From: Alphaproteobacteria bacterium
GTDB taxonomy: Bacteria > Pseudomonadota > Alphaproteobacteria > UBA8366 > JADFVY01
Length of the DNA: 5,464 nt
NCBI GenBank assembly: GCA_029881615.1
Contig: JAOUMF010000180.1
Location: 1 to 5,464, forward strand
Direction of reading: 5' to 3'
Position 1 is the stretch's first letter. Each line of letters begins with the position of its first letter. Of the stretch, positions 1 through 5,464 are shown one piece after another. The notes below the pieces were generated by a model. That model saw nothing but the letters and a program-made list of their open reading frames with translations, was not told where the DNA came from and searched no databases. The translations under genes were made by a program, and so were the position numbers.

Positions 1-1
1 C

Positions 2-1339
2 CGGTCACCCAAGCGCCGCGAATGGTCGGCGCGCAATATCGACGAATCCACGCGGGCGATCCTTGATGAGGACGCCCGCTATTTTTTGCACCAGTCGGTG
101 TCGACCCCCTGCCTTAACGCCATTGCCCACGCCGAGGGCATCTGGATCGAGGATGTCCAGGGCCGGCGCTACATGGATTTCCACGGCAACAATGTCCATC
201 ATATCGGCTATGGCCATCCCCGGCTGAAGGCGGCCATCACGGCGCAGATGGACGCCCTGCCCTTCGCGCCACGGCGGTTCGCCTGTGAACCCGCGACAGC
301 CCTGGCCCGCAAGCTGGCGGATATCGCGCCGGGTTCGCTGAGCAAGGTTCTGTTCGCGACCGGTGGCTCGGACGCGGTGGAGATCGCCCTGAAGGTCGCG
401 CGCGCGGCAACCGGGCGTTTCAAGACCATATCCTTCTGGGATTCGTTCCATGGCGCCGGATTCGGGGCTGCCAGCATCGGCGGCGAGCAGATGTTCCGGT
501 CCGGCCCGATCGGCCCGCTGTTGCCGGGGGCCGAGCATGTACCGCCCTTTGACTGCTACCGCAATCCCTTCGGTTATTCCCATACCGGGCGCGAACCGCA
601 CGGCGATGCGTGTGGTAGACTCTGCGCTAATATGGTGCGCTACATCCTTGAACGCGAAGGCGATATCGCGGCCGTCGTTGCCGAACCGAACCGCGCCGTG
701 CCCTATATTCCGCCGCCCGGTTTCTGGGCCGAAATACGCCAGGCCTGCGACGATCACGGGGCCCTGTTGATCTTTGACGAAATCCCCACCGGGCTGGGCA
801 AGACCGGCCGTATGTTCGCCTGTGAGCATGATGGCGTGGTTCCCGATATCCTGGTGCTCGGCAAGGCGCTGGGCGGTGGCATTCTACCGATTGCCGCAAC
901 CCTGTGCAGACCGGAACTGGATGTCGCCGGCGATTGGGCCTTTGGCCACTATACCCACGAGAAAAATCCGGTAACCGCCCGCGCGGCGCTGACCACGATA
1001 GAGATTATCGAGGATGAGGGGCTGGTGGAAAACGCCGCGACCATGGGCGCTCACGCAATGGACCGCCTGTTCGAACTGATGGACCGTCACCCGGCAATCG
1101 GCGACGTGCGTGGCCGGGGATTGCTGATGGGCGTGGAACTGGTCGTTGACCGCGATAGCCGCGAACCCGATGTGGCGTTGGCCGAGGATGTTCTCTATCG
1201 CGCCCTCGATCAGGGGCTCAGCTTCAAGATCACCATGGGTAACGTGCTGACTCTGACGCCGCCGCTGACCATATCGCGCGATGAGATGGATGCAGCGATT
1301 GATATTCTAGACTCTTGCCTCGCCGGGGCCGGCGGCTGA
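2..1339 (+). CDS. Class III PLP-dependent aminotransferase-fold enzyme, 5'-truncated by the window edge; possible PbfA-type ammonia-lyase
   Basis: A fold-type I, class III (ornithine/GABA aminotransferase-like) PLP enzyme of the cytoplasm. Numbered from the TTG at 86, visible landmarks are the PLP-phosphate loop GGSDAVE (93-99), FWDSFHGAG (117-125), the cofactor aspartate in IFDEIPTG (D231), the Schiff-base lysine in VLGKALGGG (K260, bases 863-865) and HYTHEKNPV (288-296). The frame is open from base 2, and the upstream residues (ending ILDEDARYF) run smoothly into the conserved HQSVSTPCLN segment. The TTG at 86 is therefore an internal Leu codon and the real start lies left of the window. 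About 445 codons are visible, close to the usual family length, so little is missing. The text DFHGNNVHHIGYGHP and a C-terminal SFKITMGNVLTLTPPLTI resemble, from memory, the subgroup containing (R)-1-hydroxy-2-aminoethylphosphonate ammonia-lyase (PbfA), which feeds 2-aminoethylphosphonate breakdown. No phosphonate gene is visible here, so an ordinary omega-amino acid transaminase remains possible. The class III fold is near certain; the substrate is not. Confidence 0.9.
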   Translation, partial: RSPKRREWSARNIDESTRAILDEDARYFLHQSVSTPCLNAIAHAEGIWIEDVQGRRYMDFHGNNVHHIGYGHPRLKAAITAQMDALPFAPRRFACEPATALARKLADIAPGSLSKVLFATGGSDAVEIALKVARAATGRFKTISFWDSFHGAGFGAASIGGEQMFRSGPIGPLLPGAEHVPPFDCYRNPFGYSHTGREPHGDACGRLCANMVRYILEREGDIAAVVAEPNRAVPYIPPPGFWAEIRQACDDHGALLIFDEIPTGLGKTGRMFACEHDGVVPDILVLGKALGGGILPIAATLCRPELDVAGDWAFGHYTHEKNPVTARAALTTIEIIEDEGLVENAATMGAHAMDRLFELMDRHPAIGDVRGRGLLMGVELVVDRDSREPDVALAEDVLYRALDQGLSFKITMGNVLTLTPPLTISRDEMDAAIDILDSCLAGAGG

Positions 1340-1355
1340 CTTTGCGGGCCTGACC

Positions 1356-1901
1356 TTACCTTGGCGGCGGATGCACGGTGGTCGCCTGCAATCCTTTCTC
1401 TCCCTGGGTGGCGGCGAAACGAACCTGGCCTCCCTCCTCCAGTTCATCGAACTTTCCATCGACGACGCTGTTGCGGTGGAAGTAGATCTCGCCGGTGTCT
1501 GGTGTATCGATAAAGCCGTGATCCTGAAACAACCGCACGACAATGCCTTGCGGCGGTGCTTCGTGGAGCTTTACCTGTCCGCGGGCTTCGCGGGTGTGGT
1601 CTTCAAGTTGCCGGATCATGGCGTTGAAGGCGTCGCGTAACGCAACATAGACATCTTCATGGGAATGGTGGTGGCGCTTGAGGGTATTGACCACCAACTC
1701 AGCGCCGGGAATCGTGACATCGATGGTTATGACATAGAGTTTTCCCTTGCGGGAATGCCGGTGTGGCGCTTCGACCACGACCCGGCATGACGTAATACGA
1801 TCATGATATTGTTCGAGTTTTTCTGCTTTTTCGCTAATTCTGGCTTCAAGAGCCGGTGAGCTATCCATGCCCCGAAAGGCAATCTGTACCGGTGTTTGCA
1901 T
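1356..1901 (-). CDS. HPF/RaiA-family ribosome-associated protein with C-terminal cold-shock-like domain
   Basis: A 181-residue cytoplasmic protein. Residues 1 to about 108 match the S30AE/sigma-54-modulation (HPF/RaiA/YfiA) fold: an N-terminal beta strand (VQIAFRGMD), a helix rich in E and K (19-31), strands CRVVVEAPHRH (39-49) and KLYVITIDVTIPGAELVV (54-71), then helix EDVYVALRDAFNAMIRQLED (82-101). Family members bind the 30S decoding region and silence or store ribosomes in stationary phase or stress. Residues about 119-176 resemble a cold-shock OB fold: GIVVRLFQDHGFID, then GEIYFHRNSV, then a FDELEEGGQVRFA stretch and GLQATTV. The first RNA-binding motif is weaker than the classical KGFGFI. 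The domain stands where long HPF proteins have their dimerisation domain. The ATG at 1901 is preceded by a strong Shine-Dalgarno (GGAGGG, plus-strand 1908-1913, six bases away). The stop lies 16 bp from the convergent upstream gene. The fold call is firm; ribosome or RNA binding is inferred from family. Confidence 0.9.
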   Translation of the reverse strand: MQTPVQIAFRGMDSSPALEARISEKAEKLEQYHDRITSCRVVVEAPHRHSRKGKLYVITIDVTIPGAELVVNTLKRHHHSHEDVYVALRDAFNAMIRQLEDHTREARGQVKLHEAPPQGIVVRLFQDHGFIDTPDTGEIYFHRNSVVDGKFDELEEGGQVRFAATQGEKGLQATTVHPPPR

Positions 1902-1928
1902 GGTTTACCCTCCAGAAGCTGTTTAATT

Positions 1929-1957
1929 ATTATTGGGTGGAATCATTGTCCCGCCAG
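1929..1957 (-). promoter_or_regulatory. Weak sigma70-like promoter candidate for the HPF/cold-shock gene
   Basis: Read on the minus strand, AATAAT (plus 1929-1934, five of six matches to the -10 consensus) lies in an AT-rich patch. It follows a poor -35 candidate, CTGGCG (plus 1952-1957), after a 17-base spacer. Transcription would begin near 1922 and leave a leader of about 20 bases that contains the Shine-Dalgarno. The -10 is credible. The -35 is weak, so the gene may depend on an activator or an alternative sigma factor. Confidence 0.3.
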
Positions 1958-1987
1958 GGGGGGCGCGTAGTCGTTGATCTAGCGCAA

Positions 1988-2015
1988 TTGAGAAAGGTAC
2001 CGCGGCGTATATAAG
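1988..2015 (+). promoter_or_regulatory. Sigma70-like promoter candidate for the REC-REC-GGDEF gene
   Basis: TTGAGA (1988-1993, five of six matches to the -35 consensus) and TATAAG (2010-2015, five of six to the -10) are separated by 16 bases. An overlapping alternative -10, TAAGAT at 2012-2017, gives an 18-base spacer. Either would start transcription near 2022-2025, about 60 bases before the ATG at 2086. The remaining sequence of the 184-bp divergent intergenic region shows no convincing operator or riboswitch. Confidence 0.5.
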
Positions 2016-2075
2016 ATTCTAGTGGACGCCGGGCACGGTGGCGTGGACTATTGATGTAGCGATAGCTTCAATTAA

Positions 2076-2083
2076 AGGGGGAG
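2076..2083 (+). promoter_or_regulatory. Shine-Dalgarno that fixes the start at ATG 2086
   Basis: AGGGGGAG lies immediately upstream of the ATG at 2086, with its purine core about 4 bases from the start codon. The in-frame GTG at 2038, 16 codons earlier, has no comparable ribosome-binding site and lies only about 15 bases after the predicted transcription start. The ATG also gives an N-terminus (MSNPANILILG) that begins directly at the first beta strand of a receiver domain, as in PleD. Confidence 0.7.
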
Positions 2084-2085
2084 AC

Positions 2086-3426
2086 ATGAGCAATCCCGCC
2101 AATATTCTGATCCTGGGTGTGGGATCCGGCGATGACCGCGTGGCCGCACTGGAGGCAGCAAGCTATCGATGTACCATAGAACCAGCCGGAAGCGATGTAA
2201 TCGCCGCCATTGAACGGCACAGACCGGGCGTTGTGCTGGTCAGCGTTGCGGGCTTGGGGGGCCTGGACGCGATCACGGAAATAAAGGGCAATGCGGAGGC
2301 ACGACGGGTGACTGTCGCCGCGATCGATATTGGCGACGCCCATGATGTCCTTCGGGCTTGCCGGGAGGCCGGCGCCGATGACGTATTTGAGGACGATACA
2401 GAAGATCACGTGCTGGTGGCGCGAATGCGGGCGCTGGCCCGGTTGGGCGGAATGGAGGCCGAGCTGGTACGGCGGGCAGCGACGGCTGGCGAGTTCGGGG
2501 TTACGGTTGGCACTGATATTCCCCGGGATCACGATGACGGTAGCGGAAAGTTGCTGGTTGTCGGTGCCGCGGAAGGTGAACTGGAAGCGCTCTGTCCATT
2601 ATTGCCCAGGTCCGGGATCACCTTTGTAACGGAACCCGACCCCTACAGGGCACGTTCGCGGATAGAAGGCAGCGAGAACGAATCCTTCGATGGTGCGCTG
2701 GTCTATGTGCGAAACGAGGAAATGAGGGAGAAATGCGATTATTTCTGCCGCGCGGTTCGCAACGACCGGCGGCTCTTCGATCTGCCCCTGTTTCTGGTAA
2801 CCGAACATGGCGCCTTCCCGCATCATGCCGCCGCCTATGACGAAGGCGCGAATGTAGTGGCCGAGGCGCCGGTGGACTGCGACTTTGTCGATAATCATTT
2901 ACATATGCTCTTGCGCGGTCGCGAGCGGCGATACGCGATCGGGCGCCGAATTGCGGCGACCGTGGATGAGAAGACAATGGACATTCTTGGCAATGTCTAT
3001 TCGAGCGAATTCACTCGCGCCCATCTTGACCGGCTGGCCCGGGAAAAAGCGGAACGCGGCACATTTTCCAGTGCGATCCTGTTCTTTGTGCCGACCATCG
3101 GCGAGGTTGCCGCGCTCTACGGCCTGGAAGAGGCAGCTCTGCTGAGGCAACAGCTGGCTAGTTGGCTGGCGGCGCTGGTCCGTGTGGAAGATACGATAGG
3201 CCGCACTGGCGCTGACGAGTTCCTGGCCCTGTTGCCGGAAACCGGCATGTCCGAAGCAGACCTGGTACGTAAGCGCGTTGTCGGCGTCTTGCACCAGTCG
3301 GAATTTCGCCTCACCGATAACGTGCCCGTTGGGATCGAGGTCTATGTGCAATCGGGTATCGCCGAACTGCGGGCCGGCGACAGTCTGGAAGATACGATAT
3401 CGCGTGCCAGCGACCTGCTGGAATAA
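2086..3426 (+). CDS. Degenerate REC-REC-GGDEF protein (PleD/PopA-like), probable c-di-GMP effector rather than cyclase
   Basis: 446 residues from the ATG at 2086, in the PleD domain order. Receiver 1 (about 6-122) has lost the acidic pair (G11, V12), the phospho-acceptor (S53 where PleD has D53) and the conserved Lys (D103). Receiver 2 (about 154-280) has Tyr (Y207) at the acceptor position and Ala (A261) for Lys. The GGDEF domain (about 294-446) has GADEF (375-379) as its signature, but the first metal Asp is replaced by Phe (F334) and the substrate-binding Asn/Asp pair by Ala-Ala (342-343). Diguanylate cyclase activity is therefore unlikely. By contrast, the inhibitory-site residues that bind c-di-GMP in PleD (R359, D362, R390) align with R366, D369 and R397, all present. 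The protein stops at RASDLLE, short of the usual final Tyr/Ala-Lys/Gly-Arg-Asn segment. There is no signal peptide or membrane segment, so it is cytosolic. Caulobacter PopA is the closest known analogue in design. Domain order is confident; the effector role is inferred. The alignment to PleD is from memory. Confidence 0.82.
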   Translation: MSNPANILILGVGSGDDRVAALEAASYRCTIEPAGSDVIAAIERHRPGVVLVSVAGLGGLDAITEIKGNAEARRVTVAAIDIGDAHDVLRACREAGADDVFEDDTEDHVLVARMRALARLGGMEAELVRRAATAGEFGVTVGTDIPRDHDDGSGKLLVVGAAEGELEALCPLLPRSGITFVTEPDPYRARSRIEGSENESFDGALVYVRNEEMREKCDYFCRAVRNDRRLFDLPLFLVTEHGAFPHHAAAYDEGANVVAEAPVDCDFVDNHLHMLLRGRERRYAIGRRIAATVDEKTMDILGNVYSSEFTRAHLDRLAREKAERGTFSSAILFFVPTIGEVAALYGLEEAALLRQQLASWLAALVRVEDTIGRTGADEFLALLPETGMSEADLVRKRVVGVLHQSEFRLTDNVPVGIEVYVQSGIAELRAGDSLEDTISRASDLLE

Positions 3427-3463
3427 CGCCATTGTCTCGCCTCTGGTAAACGGAAATTGATTG

Positions 3464-3487
3464 GCCACCGTTCGATCCGGTGGTGGC
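3464..3487 (+). other. Inverted repeat between the GGDEF-protein gene and the DsbA-like gene
   Basis: CCACCG (3465-3470) can pair with CGGTGG (3478-3483) across a 7-base loop. An alternative register pairs GCCACC (3464-3469) with GGTGGC (3482-3487). No T-run follows, so it is not a classical intrinsic terminator. It sits about 12 bases before the GAGG ribosome-binding site of the next gene and could act as an attenuating or processing hairpin, or be chance in GC-rich DNA. Confidence 0.35.
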
Positions 3488-3506
3488 GATGTGTTATTGA
3501 GGTGAC

Positions 3507-4157
3507 ATGATAATTGATGTTTTTTCAGATCCGATCTGTCCCTGGTGTTTCATCGGCAAACGCAGGATGGAAAAGGCGATTGAACTGAACGGGCTGATTG
3601 GCAAGGTTACGGTTCGTTGGCGCGCCTTTCAGCTCAATCCGGGCATGCCGCCCGGCGGCATGGGGCGCGCCGAATATCTGGCGCTTAAGTTTGGCGGCGG
3701 AGAGCGGGCGGCGCAAATCTATGACTCGATCCGTGACACCGGCGATACCGTCGGCATTCCCTTCAAGTTCGAGCTCATCAAGAGAACCCCTAATACCATC
3801 AAGGCGCATCGGTTGATCCGATATGCGGCGCGTTCCGGACTCGATGGCGCGGTCGTTGAGACGCTTTTCCAGCGGTATTTCCTTGAAGGTCAGGATATCG
3901 GCGATGACGATGTGCTGTGCGATATTGCCGTTGCCTGTGGACTTGATGGCGACAATATCCGTGCCTGGCTGGCGAGCGGCGAGGATGAAGACGAAATTCG
4001 CGGAGAGCATGACTATGCGGTGTCGCTGAATATTGACGGGGTCCCCTGCTTTATCATCGAAAATCGATATGCCGTTGTCGGCGCGCAGGAAGCGGAGGCC
4101 TTCGGTCCCGTCTTCGATCTGGTGCGCGAGGAAGAACGTCAGGCCGTGGGGCCCTGA
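3507..4157 (+). CDS. DsbA-family thiol oxidoreductase (FrnE-like), cytoplasmic
   Basis: 216 residues, the usual length for the FrnE branch of the DsbA/2-hydroxychromene-2-carboxylate isomerase-like superfamily. The thioredoxin-fold start MIIDVFSDPICPWCF carries the redox motif CPWC (C11-C14). The helical insertion domain spans roughly residues 50-165, and the cis-proline loop is GVPCFII (P180). The following segment (YAVVGAQEAEAF, 188-199) is typical of the family. Two catalytic cysteines argue for disulfide oxidoreductase or isomerase chemistry rather than the glutathione-dependent chromene isomerase branch, which lacks the CxxC. No signal peptide is present, so it acts in the cytoplasm, where FrnE relatives are tied to oxidative-stress tolerance. 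An additional Cys (C181) directly after the cis-proline is noteworthy. The ATG at 3507 has GAGG (3499-3502) four bases upstream. It lies 80 bp after the preceding gene on the same strand, so co-transcription is possible. Its stop is one base from the end of the convergent mfd gene. The physiological substrate cannot be read from sequence. Confidence 0.92.
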   Translation: MIIDVFSDPICPWCFIGKRRMEKAIELNGLIGKVTVRWRAFQLNPGMPPGGMGRAEYLALKFGGGERAAQIYDSIRDTGDTVGIPFKFELIKRTPNTIKAHRLIRYAARSGLDGAVVETLFQRYFLEGQDIGDDDVLCDIAVACGLDGDNIRAWLASGEDEDEIRGEHDYAVSLNIDGVPCFIIENRYAVVGAQEAEAFGPVFDLVREEERQAVGP

Positions 4158-4158
4158 T

Positions 4159-5464
4159 TCAGGCGTCGGCCAGTTCCGCCAATTCTTCCATCAATTGGCG
4201 CACGCCGCGCACGCGCTGGCGGGCGTTGTCCCAGGGGCGCATGAAAACCAGCTTCTGATCTGGCCGCAGCTTGACGGTTCCCGCCTGTTTCTGGATATAG
4301 GCCACCAGGCGTTCGGGATTGGCGAAGCGATTTTCGTGCAGCGTCAGTACCGCGCCCTTCGGCCCGGCATCGACTTTTTCCACGCCAGCGCGGCGGCAAA
4401 GCTGTTTGATCCCGATAACCTGTAGCAGGTTTTCCACCGCATCGGGGATGGTGCCGAAGCGATCGATCAATTCCGCCGCAAATGATTCGATTTCCGGCGC
4501 TTCCACCAGATATGCCAGACGGCGATATAATCCGAGCCGCACTGGCAGGTCGGATACGTAGTCGTCCGGGATAAGAATCGGCATGCCCAGCGATATCTGT
4601 GGTGTCCAGCTTTCGACCGGAATTTCGGTCTGTTCCGCGCTGGCCGCGGCGACCGCTTCCTGTAGCAGATGCTGATACAGTTCCACGCCGATGTCGCGTA
4701 TATGGCCTGACTGTTCATCGCCCAGAAGATTTCCGGCGCCGCGAATGTCAAGGTCGTGGCTGGCCAGGGTAAAGCCCGCCCCCAACGTATCCAGGGTCTG
4801 CATGACTTCCAGCCGTTTCCGGGCGGCCGGCGTCAGTTCCTGTCCCGGCGGCAGGGTCAAATAGGCATAAGCCCTGGTTTTGGACCGGCCGATGCGGCCG
4901 CGGATCTGGTAAAGCTGTGACAGGCCGAAACGGTCGGCACGATGGACGATCATGGTATTGGCCTCGGGAATATCGAGGCCGGATTCGATGATATTGGTGC
5001 TCAGCAATATATCGAACCGTCCTTCCAGGAAGCCCGACATGACTTCTTCCAGATCGCCCGCGCTCATGCGGCCGTGGGCCATTGCGATTTTTGCCTCGGG
5101 CACCAGGGTTTTCAGCCGGTCATGGACGCGCGCCAGATCGGAAATCCGCGGACAGACATAAAATGTCCGCCCTCCCCTGAACTGTTCGCGCAGAATGGCC
5201 TCGCGGATGATGACCGGATCGTAGGGCAGCACAAAGGTGCGGACGGCCAACCGGTCGACCGGCGGCGTGGCGATGATGCTCATCTCACGCACTCCGGCCA
5301 GAGCCATCTGCATCGTGCGCGGTATCGGCGTCGCCGTTAGCGTCAGGACATGAACTTCCGAACGGACCTGTTTGAGCCTCTCCTTCTGGGCCACCCCGAA
5401 ATGCTGTTCCTCGTCGATGATCAGCAGACCCAGATTGGCTATTTCAACATTTTTGGCCAACAGC
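4159..5464 (-). CDS. mfd: Transcription-repair coupling factor Mfd, C-terminal part (5' end outside the window)
   Basis: Mfd is a cytosolic SF2 translocase that pushes stalled RNA polymerase off damaged DNA and recruits UvrA. The frame is open to the right edge; the codon at 5458-5460 is an internal TTG (Leu), not a start. About 434 residues are visible of the roughly 1,150 usual for the family. Counting from that Leu, the visible landmarks are helicase motif II DEEQ (16-19), motif [12 protein letters not shown] (41-49), the second RecA-like domain with [14 protein letters not shown] (154-167), and motif [11 protein letters not shown] (185-193). Next comes the Mfd/RecG-type TRG region, [14 protein letters not shown] (234-247). 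The C-terminal TRCF (D7) domain covers about 286-390 and includes [16 protein letters not shown] (331-346). D7 distinguishes Mfd from RecG, which shares the helicase and TRG motifs. No frameshift or lost motif is seen. The gene reads leftward and ends one base from the convergent dsbA-like stop, leaving no room for a separate terminator. Confidence 0.97.
   Translation of the reverse strand, partial: LLAKNVEIANLGLLIIDEEQHFGVAQKERLKQVRSEVHVLTLTATPIPRTMQMALAGVREMSIIATPPVDRLAVRTFVLPYDPVIIREAILREQFRGGRTFYVCPRISDLARVHDRLKTLVPEAKIAMAHGRMSAGDLEEVMSGFLEGRFDILLSTNIIESGLDIPEANTMIVHRADRFGLSQLYQIRGRIGRSKTRAYAYLTLPPGQELTPAARKRLEVMQTLDTLGAGFTLASHDLDIRGAGNLLGDEQSGHIRDIGVELYQHLLQEAVAAASAEQTEIPVESWTPQISLGMPILIPDDYVSDLPVRLGLYRRLAYLVEAPEIESFAAELIDRFGTIPDAVENLLQVIGIKQLCRRAGVEKVDAGPKGAVLTLHENRFANPERLVAYIQKQAGTVKLRPDQKLVFMRPWDNARQRVRGVRQLMEELAELADA

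Noticed and set aside
5..829. A 274-codon open frame on the minus strand antisense to the aminotransferase gene
   Set aside because: It lies opposite a strongly conserved class III aminotransferase; its translation shows no recognisable domain and its length is expected from codon bias in GC-rich DNA.
1320..1337. GC-rich near-palindrome at the end of the aminotransferase gene
   Set aside because: It lies within coding sequence (Ala/Gly codons), has no following T-run, and is expected by chance at this base composition, so it is not called a terminator.
2038..2085. In-frame upstream GTG that would add 16 residues to the REC-REC-GGDEF protein
   Set aside because: No Shine-Dalgarno precedes it, it falls close to the predicted transcription start, and the extra residues are not part of the receiver fold; the ATG at 2086 has a strong site.
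1902..2085. Possible small RNA, riboswitch or operator in the divergent intergenic region
   Set aside because: Apart from promoter-like hexamers and ribosome-binding sites I could find no extended hairpin, direct repeat or palindrome to support one.
3424..3463. In-frame sequence after the TAA that reads ...LASGKR..., faintly like the missing GGDEF tail
   Set aside because: The register is off by two residues from the canonical tail and the other positions do not match, so chance similarity is more likely than a recent nonsense mutation.
2899..3468. A 189-codon open frame on the minus strand opposite the GGDEF region
   Set aside because: It is antisense to a recognisable GGDEF domain, its translation matches no family I know, and no ribosome-binding site supports its start.
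4942..5340. A 132-codon plus-strand open frame inside the Mfd region
   Set aside because: It is antisense to conserved Mfd helicase motifs and shows no domain of its own.

Overview
The window reads as an ordinary, densely coded chromosomal segment from a GC-rich proteobacterium, most likely an alphaproteobacterium. The support for that is inference from family resemblance: a PleD/PopA-style REC-REC-GGDEF protein, an HPF/RaiA protein carrying a cold-shock domain, a FrnE-type DsbA protein and a typical proteobacterial Mfd C-terminus. I see no RNA genes, mobile elements, CRISPR arrays or long repeats, and no abrupt change in base composition.

Layout, left to right. (1) 2-1339 (+) is the 3' part of a class III PLP-dependent aminotransferase-fold enzyme. 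Its frame is open to the left edge, so the true start lies outside. It most resembles the subgroup that includes the phosphonate-degrading lyase PbfA. (2) 1356-1901 (-) is a ribosome hibernation/stress factor (HPF/RaiA domain) fused to a divergent C-terminal cold-shock-like domain; it converges on gene 1. (3) 1902-2085 is a divergent intergenic region with one reasonable sigma70-like promoter for the rightward gene, a weaker one for the leftward gene, and a good Shine-Dalgarno that fixes the start of the next gene. (4) 2086-3426 (+) is a two-receiver plus GGDEF protein in which both receivers and the cyclase active site are degenerate, while the residues matching the c-di-GMP inhibitory site are all kept. 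(5) 3507-4157 (+) is a cytoplasmic DsbA/FrnE-like thiol oxidoreductase with a CPWC motif. (6) 4159-5464 (-) is the C-terminal third of the transcription-repair coupling factor Mfd, converging on gene 5 with one base between the stop codons.

These genes do not form an obvious single pathway. Genes 4 and 5 may be co-transcribed (80 bp apart, same strand, with a possible hairpin between them). The others are separated by strand changes. The shared flavour is housekeeping, stress and signalling: ribosome hibernation, c-di-GMP sensing, thiol redox and transcription-coupled repair.

The most interesting item is gene 4. It looks like a catalytically dead PleD paralogue that could still bind c-di-GMP as an effector, in the manner of Caulobacter PopA. 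I found no convincing wholly new system in the window.
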